Assembly: GCA_964019415.1 (NCBI GenBank)
Contig: OZ025868.1
Location: 9,416,143 to 9,480,142 of the forward strand
Direction of reading: 5' to 3'
Length of the DNA stretch: 64,000 bases
Origin: Ianthella basta
Lineage: Eukaryota > Porifera > Demospongiae > Verongiida > Ianthellidae
A program made the translations under genes and the position numbers. Below the pieces are notes generated by a model that did no database searches, was not told the DNA's origin, and was given only the letters and a program-made list of their open reading frames with translations. Below are positions 29,745-50,853 of this stretch, in pieces. Position 1 is the first letter of the stretch. Every line of letters starts with the position of its first letter.

Positions 29745-32700
29745 ACACACACGTGCGCGCACGCACACACACACACACACCTCAACTGCCTTGTCACAGT
29801 AGTTGAGCTGAGGTTCTCCTGGCTTCAGTTCTGCCTTATGTTTAGCCACAATGGGTGCTATAGTTTCCATGGCAACCTTGTACTCACTTGAAGAAGGACT
29901 GGAGTAAACGTGGAGGATGAGGTGCAATAAATAGTGAGGGATGCAAGGGCAGGAGGGAAGTGTCATATGGAGATTGCGATGATCACCCCACTACTGAGCA
30001 ACTTAATTCTCGGTTTTTAAAACCTCTGCTTATAATAAAGAGTAACTGTCGCAGAGTTGCACATGAAACCACTTAAGGAGCATGAGAAAGAAATCACAAA
30101 CCATCACACCATTAATTTTCCCCTAGCCGCGTGTTCAGCAACACCTAGTACACAATCACAAATGCCACCAACGTCACCAGTCATTTGTACTGTACACTGC
30201 AAATGCATAAACACAGATGACTGGCCGAACCATCCAGACATGGTGCTATTGCAGCTAAATAGAAGCAGTGCAGGTTGTGCTGAAAAGACAGGAAACGGTA
30301 GAACTAGGCGTACGTAGATGTAGTTAAATGAGGTATCATTCTTGAGGGTGTATGCATGAAAGGTGCCAGAGCATGCATGAGTGGTGTATCACATACTTAA
30401 TGGGGTACTTCTCTCCTGGGTCCTTTCCGAGGTGGAACAGCTTTGGCTGTGCTGTGTAGTTCATCTGGTCATGGGTGGTGATGTTAGTGACATTCTCACC
30501 GGGGCAGAAGTTGACACCCTGCAATCATTGACGTGCAAGTGCGTTCGAAAGAGCCAAAAATAACGCAAAGAACCAAATACTCACTGATTGAACAGTGGGT
30601 ACATAGCTATTAGTAACACATTGTGCACAACCATTACAGCTACTGTCTTAGACCAGGGCTGTAGCACCCAGTCCGGCCGGACTGTTTTTTGCTGCTGGAA
30701 CAAAAATTCTAAATATTGAAGATATGCATTCTAAACACATTTTCAAATTGGGAGGGGGGTACTGGCCTAAGGTTAAACAACGTTCTAAAAGCAGAGTGGT
30801 CTTGTTACAGTGTTGCAGGACTTACGTAGTTTGAACAAGGAATAGCCAGATACTTAGTTCTCTAACCAACCTTAACGACAGCAGCCATTTTACGGATGTC
30901 GCATGACGTTTTTTGACATTTTCTGATGTGTAAAATGGTGTGTTAATCGATCGCCGTGCAAAATCAGACAGCACAGTAGCGCTTCAGTCATGTACAGCAG
31001 ATTTATGCAACTTTGCAACAGTTCCCACACCATGGGCAGTTGTTACCTAGGATACGGACTGGTACTGTACTCACCTATTATATATTACCCTGTTCGTATT
31101 CTAGGTAACGACTACCCTGGTATGGGAACTGTTGCAAGGTTGCATAAATCCGCTGTACATGGATGTATGCATGTAGCATGGTGGTATATATTTGTACGTG
31201 GGAACATATACGTAGCTTGAATGGGCATATGTATGCAATAGGATAGTCTCCTGTGGCAACCCTTGTTATTGCACACTCACATGTATACTTGCACTATAAT
31301 ACGCAGGCGGAGAAACAGGGGATGGTAGCAAGACCGCAAGAGCGGCAAAATGTTGGCAGATGTAGGGATGGTGAAAATGTATTCAAAGACAGCGCATGTT
31401 AATGACCTGGGTTTTGCATCGACCAGCCCTCCTTGTTGCATGGACCGGCTGGCCCCCCTCCTTGCATGGACGGGCCCTCCTCCTGTTTTTGGAGGAAACC
31501 TTTTTACACACCCTTTGCATTGATGGTGTCTTCTATTCAAGGGTAGGAGAGATTTGTGCTGCCTAGCATCAGAGAGACAGCCAAAAAACCACTAGATTTC
31601 AATTTTAATGCGCCATCTTCTTATTTCAATGCATTGTATTACCTGTTTCATCGCCTTTCCTGCTGTTAGTGCCTGTTGGTCTATGTTACATTTTATCATA
31701 CTCATTGAAGTGTTGCTGGGCCTAGAATTGCTCCAAAAGTACTCACAGAACATCTAAATTTCAAGAATGTTTCTGGGGGCATGCCCCCAGCCCCCCTAGT
31801 TTGCGTCATGTCATCTATGACCTGACCAGTTTATATCGTGCTACGGCCCTGTAGACTGAAACAAATGTTATGTACGCAACTAAATTAAGAAACAATCATC
31901 ACAATCATGGTCAAGGCCACAAGTTATATCAACACTCTCACCATTGGTTTGGGACTATTCCTATCTACCTATATATTCCTATCTACTTATATATTCCAAA
32001 TACGTACATACACATGTAATTGCCCCATGCTCCCCACACCCACTTGCTTCTCATACTCCTCCCAGCTGTTGGTCCAGGTCCAGTAATGAGCCTTGTAGAA
32101 ACCATACCTGACAGCCATCATCTCGTTGCCACGGTAATAGAAGATGGGTCTAATTGCAGCAATGAAGAGGCAAAAGACAGCTATTGGGCAACCATCAGGT
32201 GCAGATGTGTAAAGCATATATCATCACTACAGCAAAGGTCCATCAGATAGAGGGGGGGGGGGGGGGGGGGGAGGACTCAATGCCATCCAAGGCTACAAAG
32301 GCCACTGGAAAGATAGGAGATGTACAGAACTGAAAATTTGATACTACTTCCAATAGCATAGTTTGTGTGAGAAGTAGCTCCTCTACAGTGCATTTGACAC
32401 TCCAAATTTTGGCCCAATACATGCATGCTATGAGTATAGCATTCGAACAAGTACCCTCAACATAACAGCGTACATACATAGCTGTATTCAGAACACATGC
32501 CACATGTATGCCTGTTGTGTGCACCACACCTGTCCACCTCGGTCCCATTCATAAACAGTGGGAGGAGGCTGATGCCATCAATTATCCTGTCTGTTGGGGG
32601 AGGGATGTCAGCTAGTTCCAGGGCTGTGGAGAAGAGGTCCATTAGACTGCCCAGCTGATGGCTCACCTGGAGTGAGGTGGGGGGAGTGCAAGGAGTGAAG

Positions 32701-35670
32701 AGGGTGGGAGGGGAGGGTGATGGGATGATAGAAGTGAAGGAACAGATCGAGGAGTGAGGTAAGCAGAAACAGTGTAACAGAGAAAAAGAGGGAAATGAAT
32801 AGGAGGTCAGTAAACAGGCAAAGTACTGTTACACTGCATTGTTCCTTCTGGCTACACACACTTCATGTGCATGGTCACTGGTCATGACAGTCATCACTAA
32901 CTAGCATGACACTTGTAGGTATTCACCAGACAAAGAGGTAGATTCCAAAACTCAATTATATACAGCAATATTATAAACCCATATAATAACTCATGCACAT
33001 GTATACATTGGATGCTAGTGCTGTACTTATAAGATAGAGTAGTGAAGAACAAGCTAGACTGTAGACACTAATTGATAAAGCACTTATGTACACTTAAAAC
33101 GTTAACAAGAAACCTTAGCAGTACGCAATGTGCAGGTGGCAAGGATGAGCGGGCAAGTAATATGCGTATGTACAGATAGCAAAGCTAGTCTCGTGTAGCC
33201 AACCTCTATTTCGGACTCTATTTATAATGATGACATCATCGCTCGGCAGGTCGGCTAGGCAAGACTAAGTGAAGCACAGTACATCAGTGAAGAATACAAT
33301 GTGCAGCTGTACTGTACCACTCACCTGCCCAGCCTTGATGACCCCCGGCCAATATGCCAGTGTGGGTTCCCTCATGCCTCCTTCAAAGGTGGTTTCTTTG
33401 CCACAAAGAAAAGGGCCATTAAGTCCTCCTTCCTCCTTGGCATAGGTTGCAGCTCCATTGTCGGAAGAGAACACCACCAGTGTGTTGCTGTCAAGGCCGT
33501 GTGTCTTTAGAGCATCCAGTATGACACCCACACCATAGTCCAGCTCTCGCACAGCATCACCATAGCTGGGAGAGTAAGGTGTGCATGTGTGTATGTGTGC
33601 AGAGAATGAACACTTGTACCTTAAAGTACGATTAGTTAATGGAGCATTCACACATGACTAACTAGTTCTGTTTGCACATTGATATGAGATTAGATAATGC
33701 TTCAAGCACAGAGAAAATGGTCAACAAAATTCTCAGCTTCAACAGAAAGAGCCAAGGTAGGCCTGTTTCAAACATACTATATACTGGTCTGAAGTGAGCT
33801 TGAAAATTTGATACCTCCACTAAACTACTCCAGTATTCTTTACGGTACAAAGCCAGCGCAGCAATGCTTCCTCTTACTACAGTCTGTGTATTGATGGTCA
33901 CCCTCACCACTCCTTCAGTACACTGGGGCTACTGTTAGTCCACCTCACCACTCCCTCAGTACACTAGGGTTACTGTTAGTCCACCTCACCACTCCCTTAG
34001 TACACTAGGGTTACTGTTAGTACACCTCACAACTCCCTCAGTACACTAGGGTTACTGTTAGTCAACTTTACCACTCCCTCAGTACACCAAGGTTACTGTT
34101 AGTACACCTCACAACTCCCTCAGTACACTAGCGTTACTGTTAGTCAACCTCACCACTCCCTCAGTACACTAGAGTTACTGTTAGTACACCTCACCACTCC
34201 TTCGGTACACTAGGGTTACTGTTAGTACACCTCACCACTCCCTCAGTACACTAGGGTTACTGTTAGTCAACCTCACCACTCCCTCAGCACACTAGGGTTA
34301 CTGTTAGTCAACCTCACCACTCCCTCAGTACACTAGAGTTACTTTTAGTACACCTCACCACTCCTTCGGTACACTAGGGTTACTGTTAGTCAACCTCACC
34401 ACTCCCTCAGTACACTATGGTTACTGTTAGTCCACCTCACCACTTCCTCAGTACACTAGGGTTACTGTTAGTACACCCGTGGAACCAATGCTACCTGCTT
34501 GTAGTAACTATGTATAGACTACTATGTAGCATGATAGGTATGTATGCGTAACTTGATAGCTCTGTAGAGGCAGGTGTAAACTATGTAGGTGTTGATTACT
34601 AACGGTTAGGGCATTGAACTGCCACCTTGCTCTTTGCTCTGGTAGTCTACACATACACTGGGGACCTACTGTATTGTTGTTGGGTTGAGTAATAATATAA
34701 ATTTAGGGTTGATGCCTTCAAGTTGGTGAAGTTAATCATGAAGTGGACGGAATGTTACACACTTCAACACTCCATCAGTACACTAGTGTTTGCCCCCTAC
34801 CAACTCACAGTCCCCTCTGACTTGTGCCAAGGAATGCCTTTGATGCATACACAGGCCCATGTGTGGCATCCACTGCCCAATACAGGAGGAAGGGAGTGCC
34901 AGCTGCAGCCTGCTGGGAGATGAACTCAGTGGCCTCCTACATGACAGAAGGGTTGTCAGGAAGGTTACATGCCTAATAATTCAATCAGCACTGTGCCACT
35001 TACATCCAATAAACACCTTTGCACAGTGAGCTAGTACAGTATAGCTACGTATGTTGGAGCTTACACTATTCTCACACTACTAGTACAACTTACCTGTATG
35101 TAGAGCTGTGTCAGGTTGGACTCTCCAGTGGCTTTGTCAATGGGGAACTGTTGGTAGTATCTAAGTCAAAAAGGTGACATGCTCACATACTGTGCCTGTG
35201 TCTATACATAATTACTGTATATACACATGTGTTGGGGAAGAGGGAACAATGTAGCAGAAAGCTGTGTAAGAACAATATCATCCGGCAAATAGTCATGTAT
35301 GCCTAAGATGTACTGCAGAAATGGACATCCCGCGCTGTATCATATTGTCACTGCAGCTGGAGTTAAGCACATGAAGTGACCAGCGGATTGCATATATTGC
35401 ATGACGTTTAGTCCTTGCATGAGCATACCTTCAGATAGAGCTGGGGATTATGCATATCTCTGCCCTTGTGAGATGAAGGGAGCTGTACCCCAAGGTCGAC
35501 CACATTACTATGGTACTTAGGCTATTGTACTGGCTATTGCTATTGTATGGTACTAGGCCAAACTGATCCATAAAGCTAATGACCTTCACCTTTTGCTTCA
35601 CTGATGATAAGGCTTATCCTTTGGTGATGCACACACATTTACAGTACGCAAACGCATACACTCATACACT

Positions 35671-35739
<69 letters not shown>

Positions 35740-38700
35740 TACGAATACAGCACACACACTGTACAAATACAGCACACACACTGTACAAATACAACACACA
35801 GACTGCACACAGTGAACAACAGTACTAAGATTACTGAGTGTACTAGTGTAGTGAAGATGCTGCTCTGAACAAACTCACCTTCCTGCCATGTTGGCATTCT
35901 TGTACACAGGTATGTTTGGAGTATTTTTGTTGTCATATGGACCAAAGTGACAGTTTGGTGATCCGAACCACTCATCAAAGCCATGCTTCAGAGGTAGGTA
36001 CTGTGGCTGTTGCCCCAGGTGCCTGCAGTGTAGTGGTATGCATGTGCATATGAAAAGAATCCTATGTGGCTAGCGACAGTGGTAGACATGTTTGATCTAC
36101 TACTGAACTTCACTAGCTAATCCTGAATACAGTTGCCAAGCATTTTGACAACCATGGGGTTGTCTTCTTCAGTAGCCAGTACACACAGCATATGTGTGCA
36201 TGTATGTATGTGTGTGTATATACATGAGTGCATGTGAGGTGTTTGGTACATAATTGTATACCATTTGCCTATGATCTTTGATTGATAGTCTGCCTGCTTT
36301 AAAAGCTCTGGAAAGAGAATCTCTGAGTCAGGGATACCACCCACAATGTCCTGAGGGGTATAGGCTGCAGCAGGAGGGATTGTCAATTCACAGTCATAAA
36401 GTGAATGTCGCTAGAGTAGGAACCACAGTATCACAAGCACACTTGGTAGATTTCTACGTACGTAGTAGCCATCAAATGAATGGGACCAATGGATATGGTT
36501 TGATCTTGTTGTATGATTGTACAGAAACCACTGCAGGTATTGCCACGACATAATGATTTTGCACTGGACCCTGCGTCACAAGCTTCATTTGGTCATGACT
36601 CGCTTCTGCTATTTTGATGACCTCAATTGCATGACGTTGCCCAGACCCTGCATGTACACCAATTCGTTGAGACTAACACACCTGTCTGTGAACACCATTC
36701 AGGCTTAATCCGGCCTGGTACCCCTATAGCGCGAGATGTCGGATGGCATGATTGACAATCCAATGCTATAAAAGTTAAACTAGATACAGGCCTACGTGGT
36801 AAGCATAAGCAGCTAAGTCGCGGAGTCAGAGTTTGGCTCCTCAGCCAGTCGCTCCACGAGGTGGTAGCGATGTCAGTCCCATGATGCCCCGTGATGTGCT
36901 GACAACACACCGCTACACCCCCTTCTGTCTGTCAACCAGACTAATCAGTCATGATAAAGGGTAACTATGTATAAGGACCAAAAGCACTTTGCCTGCTTTA
37001 TGGAAGTACTGTTTCAGTTTGAGTTCTTTCTTCTATATTACTGCTAGCCAGGCTACTTGCATTTAAATGTATGCCCTAGTTATTTGAGAACCAAGTGATC
37101 TTGTATGCGGCTCTATACACAGTGGCAGGCTACACGAGTCTATGCATCAGTCATGAGAAGTTCCTACTTAAACCTCACCATTCCTTGCATGAGCATTGGT
37201 TGTATAGAATCCATTTCGTATTGGCAGTCTCCCTGTCAACAAGGCAGCCCGAGCTACAGGGTAGGAAGGATAAAGGGATGAAGTACACTGTTGTAAAACA
37301 GGGTGAATGCAGAATTCTTCAAGGAAGTCAATAATCAAGGAATGCGATTGTCCCCAAACATTTAAGACATCCAAGCTGAATACCACATCCTACTCCAAAT
37401 GCAGAAACATCTAATCAAAATGACAAGAAACCATTTTAATGCAGGTTGTGGCAAATGTTACAGTGAGGAAACGCAAAAGTACGTATGTACGTACGTACGT
37501 AACAGACTTGCCACCAACATCACACCTAGCACCACAGATGCAGCTATTCATTCAGCATTTACATAGGAGTGCTGTCATGAATGCATCAGTTATGCATTTA
37601 TAGACACTTTATTGCACAAATATGATGATCTCCTGCAGCAAGTGACTCGCCCTTTGTGCTACGTGCTAGAGTCTACTATCATGTGTCTATGTTAACATCC
37701 TCACATGGAGAGCAGAGTGGGTTGGCCGAGTAGAAGTCAGGCAGCACCATCCCCTCTGCAGCCATCCGGTCCAAGTTGGGTGTCTCCTTGGCTGAGTTAC
37801 CAAACACACCAAGGTCTCCCCAGCCCATCTGTGGGAAGGGGGAGGAGGGAGGGAAGTCATGCCCACCTGTCACAAGGCCTTAGGGCATGGCAGTGTCAGC
37901 AAATGAGATGTTCTAGCAATGACGGAATACATTGAATGGATGGAAAAATCTTATAATGGAGCTTAGCCACAACTTGTATCATATTTGGTGATTGTGACAG
38001 AAGAAACCAGAAGGTTGTTGAATCCTAGCCTCCATTACCAAGGTACATAGGAGTCATCGACGGGAGAGAAGGAGATGCCAGAAGAATCAAAATTCACTGG
38101 GCTTCCGGAAGCATGCTTCAGGAGGATAAACTGGAGGAGGGATAGCTAATCCCATTGGCTGCTCATGGTCTATGTATGTAGGCAGCCATGCCCAGAATAC
38201 AGCAATAAGTGCACCATCAGACTAGTAAGGCTACATTCTAACTGCAATCATGCTATGATCACTGCCCTGCGACATGTGCTGCTGCGCATGTACCTACACA
38301 TACATACTGTATGTACAGTATGCTAAAGTGGGACAAAATGGAACACATTTCGTTATTGCCACTCTAGCACTGTACCACGTACAAGCTAAGGAACCCAGAG
38401 AGGTTTCTGCACAATACTAGAGGTAGTATTGCTCTATCTACCTACAGGAAAATCAGACTTGTCCATATGCTGCCATGAGCAACAGGCTGTAAATCATAGT
38501 CTACCCGATATTATTTCTGGTCAAAGTGAGGGTTAGGGTGAAATGGAACAGCAAGGAACAGGTGGATTTAGCGATCGTTTCTGAGCTTTAGGAGCACTTC
38601 TGTTGAGTAGCTTGAGTTTTCAGTTTGTTCAGTGGAAATCAGCAACAAATTATGAGTGCATCTCAGTCACGGCCACACCACATCATCCCATGATGTTTGA

Positions 38701-39952
38701 CGAGATCAATGGCCTCCGCATCCTCAAATCTGCTCTGAAAACTGAGGAAAGGGCTAGACCATCAAGTGTAGATGCGAACCTGTGGAAAGGAATGTGGTGT
38801 TCATTCCAGAGTGCGTCGTCTGAGCTGTGTGCAGCACTGGCATGTACAGCATGGAGAACCTGCCCCTCTCCTGTTGACCCAGAGCCATTGAGACCACTGA
38901 CAGCTAGCAGATTAGTTGCCATAGATAAATGCCCAGGAGTACAGCCTATCAGAATTGGAGAGGTATCAAGAAGAATATTGGCAAAGCCATTCTTACCACG
39001 TGCAGATATCCAAGAAGCAGTGGGGACACGTCAGCTGCGTGCTGGGCAGAAGTACAGTTGGGAGGCAGCCATCCATGCCCTTGAGAGCATGTATGAGCGA
39101 GAGGACACGCCGAGAGTAAGACCAGAGAATCCGTGAAATCATAGGATCGAGTATCTATGGTGAAATTGAGCGTAGCTCATTTGCCCCACTCTTCTTCGCT
39201 GCCTCCAGTGGGATGGGGCTCTCTACTACCATAGCCTACAAGTGGCTTGCCTCTCTGTTGGCTAGCAGGAGAGACCACCCGTATTCAACAACCATGCGGT
39301 GGCTACATTGCGGACTATCCTTCAGCCTCCAAAGATCAGCCATCACAGCCATCAGCAGAACAAGAGCGTCTGCCCTCACCCCAACCCAGTCAACCCCCCT
39401 GGCTATATATAGCGGAGGGCAGAATTGCATAAACAAATAACTCAAAACACTGTAATTCTGTTTATAACTATGCTTGGTATATTACTAACTGCTTGCCAAT
39501 ATGTTTCACTGTACCGTGCTCTTTTCCAAGGCAGTGCGCATGTGTGCCTTACGTATTATTACTAGTGAGTACGCTTGCTTGTGGCTAATGCAAGGCTATC
39601 ACAATCTTACGTAGCTAACCATAGTTTACACAAGGTTAGCTCAAGCGCGTACAGCTATCTTCATACGTGCTGCGAGTGAACTCATAAGCGTTTGTGCATA
39701 TTCTCAGCACTAGGCCACAATAGATCCCTCTGTAGCTACATCATAGATAGTATCTATGACTACATAACGAAACATAGCGAAACAGCTAGCAATAACAAGC
39801 TAGTTAACGTCGTGCGGACGCCTATTCGGCCTAGTAAAGATGAGACTCACATCATCCATCAGCATGACAACCATGTTGGCATTCTTCGCAGCGCTAGTCC
39901 ACGCTGTGGAGCACAGCAATAGAGCGATCAGGAAAGTGCACATGACGCCCAT
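29220..39952 (-). CDS. GALNS: GALNS-like sulfatase copy M (N-acetylgalactosamine-6-sulfatase family), intact
   Basis: Thirteen exons on the minus strand: 39851-39952, 37705-37828, 37179-37253, 36262-36364, 35879-36022, 35094-35160, 34809-34936, 33325-33565, 32530-32666, 32044-32149, 30397-30518, 29781-29898, 29220-29306 (1554 nt, 517 aa). Residues 1-18 or so form a signal peptide. Active-site features are present: Asp33-Asp34 (LMDDMGWGD), CSPSR with Cys73 for formylglycine and Arg77, Tyr102, GKWHLG with Lys134 and His136, [15 protein letters not shown] and [10 protein letters not shown]. The C-terminus keeps FHLGKDPGE and the final QLNYC...GC...C...WPH. The length is close to human GALNS (522 aa). 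The family removes 6-O-sulfate from galactosamine or galactose of keratan and chondroitin sulfate in lysosomes; the sponge substrate may differ. The gene lies 3'-to-3' with TspO-like copy 3. Confidence 0.93.
29337..29780. repeat. Compound (CA)n microsatellite abutting GALNS-M exon 12 donor
   Basis: Same position and structure as in copy L, with CACTGTGCAC interruptions. A TTCATACAGGCGTGCA segment occurs twice inside the array (about 29410 and 29652), a sign of internal duplication. Confidence 0.97.
30654..31851. mobile_element. Non-autonomous TIR DNA transposon, copy 2, in GALNS-M intron 10
   Basis: Starts CAGGGCTGTAGCACC and ends CGTGCTACGGCCCTG. The flanks read ...GTCTTAGAC | element | TAGACTGAAAC..., while the empty site in copy L (about 19048-19063) reads GTCTTAGACTGACAC. 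The insertion therefore carries a 5-bp target duplication TAGAC (30649-30653 and 31852-31856). No transposase frame is seen. It came in after the L/M duplication, or was lost from L. Confidence 0.9.
30991..31159. repeat. Foldback nested in transposon copy 2
   Basis: Counterpart of 25512-25680: arms begin TGTACAGC and end GCTGTACA, with CCTAGGTAAC near the loop. Confidence 0.85.
33898..34475. repeat. 41-bp minisatellite, 14 units, in GALNS-M intron 7
   Basis: Fourteen consecutive 41-bp units with point variants (CTCAG/TTCGG, CTAGGG/CTAGAG, ending GTC/GTA). Variant pair 7-8 (ACTAGAG, then TTCGG) recurs as pair 11-12, suggesting duplication of a four-unit, 164-bp block. Copy L has four units. 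Confidence 0.95.
35672..35812. repeat. (CA)n run and 22-bp tandem units in GALNS-M intron 5
   Basis: A CA run ends in three units of the type CACTGTACAAATACAGCACA. They sit in the part of M that copy L lost together with exon 5. Confidence 0.9.
38603..39440 (+). mobile_element. Degenerate reverse-transcriptase-type retroelement fragment in GALNS-M intron 1
   Basis: A 177-residue frame (38603-39136) contains [20 protein letters not shown] then [21 protein letters not shown] second frame around 39185-39400 contains [34 protein letters not shown] and [15 protein letters not shown] recognise these as the entry and the C-terminal part of an RT-containing polyprotein common in repeats of sponges and cnidarians (recognised from memory, family name not certain). 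The catalytic centre between them is missing and the two parts are in different frames, so the copy is dead. It runs antisense to GALNS-M. Confidence 0.65.
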
Positions 39953-40541
39953 CTTTAGCTTGTGGCATCCAAATCACGTGACACTGGCGCTGTCTACCTT
40001 GCTAGACCACTCTGCAGCCTTGCAATGGCTAATTGCGTACGTAGTTGCTATATATACGACCGGTTACAACAGGCTCGCGACCATTATATATACCGGGCCG
40101 GCCACTCCATAGCTAGCTATAGATCTGGACGTCAGAGTTTGCAGTTGCTTGCAATGCGCATGCCATGTTATATAGAGGCATGATGGTGGTGATATAGAGA
40201 CAAAGTCCAATAAAATTGAAAATTTATACAATTAATGAAAGAGTACTTGAACAAGTTTACTAGACATGTAGTTAGGTATCACAAGCTGCTTAATATGCAC
40301 TGGATTAATACAGGTGTTGCTAGAAACACATAACCTGCTGTGCAGCATTACATTACATGAATGCGCTAATGAGATCTTGGATAAGTCACATTATAATTAT
40401 GATGCAAATGGGCGGCATATTTGGAGAAGTTATACAAAGTCACAAGCTAGAGCTAGAAAGGGCTGAAGGAGACTTGACTGTAGCTGAAGCTGCACAACTG
40501 TGCACAGCATCATAAAGGTCTGTGAAAGTAAACAGATGTCA
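39953..40541. other. Short space between GALNS-M start and GALNS-R end
   Basis: Only about 590 bp separate the two head-to-tail sulfatases. It should hold the M promoter: on the minus strand a TATATATA lies near 40046-40055, about 95 bp before the ATG. The 3' UTR of R may lie at the right end. No other gene is seen. Confidence 0.5.
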
Positions 40542-48854
<8,313 letters not shown>

Positions 48855-50853
48855 CTTGCAGCTCGTGTCCACCGCACGTGACATTGTGCCTACATACCAC
48901 AGGGAGAAGACACTCTCCAAGGGGCACTTTCTGCTATAGAGTGTATTAAGGGAATCAGTTTTAGCAGTGAACCGCATTGGCCTGAATCTAGAGACAGGGT
49001 CTAGTGCTGAAGTTGTTCGTAGTCTTTGTCGTGCATTCTGCATCATAGCCAGCGGAAAAGGAAGGACAGCTGGCTAGACAGGAGGACCATTCTCCGTGGC
49101 AGTGGTCTGAGTGGACATCCTATTTATGTTGCCACTTCCTTTCGTAGCTGTGAGTAGGTTCTGTTTAGGCAATGTAATAGCTATATGAATGAAAAGATCT
49201 CTTAATTGGCAATTAGTTCATAGGTAGTTAGCCGTGGCAGTCAATTTTGTAGTCAATAGCTACCAGATGGTGCTCCCGGTAACATCAGTAGCCAAATGTA
49301 CACGTATCACTGGTATCACTGTAATGCATGTGTTAGATTATTGCATGCTCACACTGCGCACCTGAATGTTGTGATGCCTTATGGCTTCACAGGTGGTACC
49401 CATGTGAGAACGATGCTGTTTTCAAGTTCTCGGCTACATGGCTGGTCCCATATATGGTCATCCTTATGGCACTTGTTGAAAATGACATAGATATCATGAA
49501 ACCAACTGTGCAAGCCACGCTCTTAATGGGACCAGTGAGAAACAGCAAACTGAGCTGGCTAAGGTAGTCTACCTATCTCTGTGCCATTCAATCTGAGCTG
49601 TTGAAGTTGCCTGTACATCTACAGTAAAGTTAGGAAAGGGAAGATGTGACCAAATTGAGGACAAACTTAAGCATTATTAATATTTGTATTATGCCTATGC
49701 AACATGTAGTCGGTGCACAGTGGTTACTTTGTCACTGTGACACAACTAGCTGATTGTAGGCTGCTTTATATATATATATGTCATCACTGGTCATAGCCAT
49801 AACGGCCTTGACCTCAGCAGAGATACTTCATAACAGAATGGGAGTGATACAGTTGGTTTGTGCAGATAGTACAGGGCTAAGACTTGCATGGAACATAGAC
49901 AGACGCGATAGGCAATATAGACAATATATACAAATTAACACAGACAAGTTAAGTTGCCAGAATTGACAAGGTTGGGTTGAGGGTGTGAGTAGTGCAGGGC
50001 TTCAATCATATATCATATCATATATATGTGCTGGCTGAGGGGACATGTCTCACAGTACCACAATCAGTGCCACTGGTGCACAATGCTTAGCTATGGCAAG
50101 ACTGCATCTATACCTTCAAGGAACATGAAATGAAAGTCAGAAGCTTATGTATGTACAACTTTCAGTTAACCAGATTGGCACATCGGAGATCTGATATTTA
50201 ACTATGACATGTATACATAGCTATTCAATGTTAAAAGTATGCCATTGGTGTGACCGTCACTCAGAGCTCACACCAAGGGGGTGATCAGTTACTTTAGTTC
50301 CTTTAGTGTGACGTTCACACTGTCACCAGTATCCCCACTGTTGCTCACATCATTCTGATAGATTAAGAGACTTTGAAGTAATTCGTATGCAAAGATGAGA
50401 GTTTACTCTGAATTCTACAAGCTATCTAAGTACATATATAGCTACCCAGGACACAGTTTAGCCTGATGGTATGTTGTGTATACTGAGAGGACCTCCTCAA
50501 ACTATGTACAAGTATGCTATTTGTGCAGTTTAATATGCCATTAAATACTTTGTGTCACCCACAAACTATCCTGCCGGGTGGTATGCTGTTTACTATGTAT
50601 GTGCAAATCCTCAAAGCAGTGTACCATGTCTGTAGTGAAGTGTACCACGAAGTGCTTGGTCTCTTAGTCTCTTATGCGGACTGTTCACATAAATGGTATG
50701 TCACACCTACGTATATTGGGTGTGATCATCACTCCCTATTTTAAAAGTGCATGGTTATTTCATTAGTCATAAGTTGCCAGTGTTTGTTATATCATGGCAT
50801 GATGGCAAATCTTGCTTGATGTACTTTCACTTTCTTCAGCTCAAAGTGGAAAG
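48855..50853. other. Intergenic space between GALNS-R and gene F
   Basis: Divergent promoters of GALNS-R (minus) and gene F (plus) should lie at its two ends. The middle is AT-rich unique sequence with short TATATA runs near 49768 and 50010. No coding exon or element with clear ends is recognised. Confidence 0.5.

Noticed and set aside
33898..34475. Regular 41-bp units that could suggest a CRISPR array
   Set aside because: There are no unique spacers; units are head-to-tail and vary only by point changes. The locus is a eukaryotic intron.
49296..49966. Two 62-64 residue frames between GALNS-R and gene F
   Set aside because: No start context, domain or conservation between copies; expected by chance at this length.
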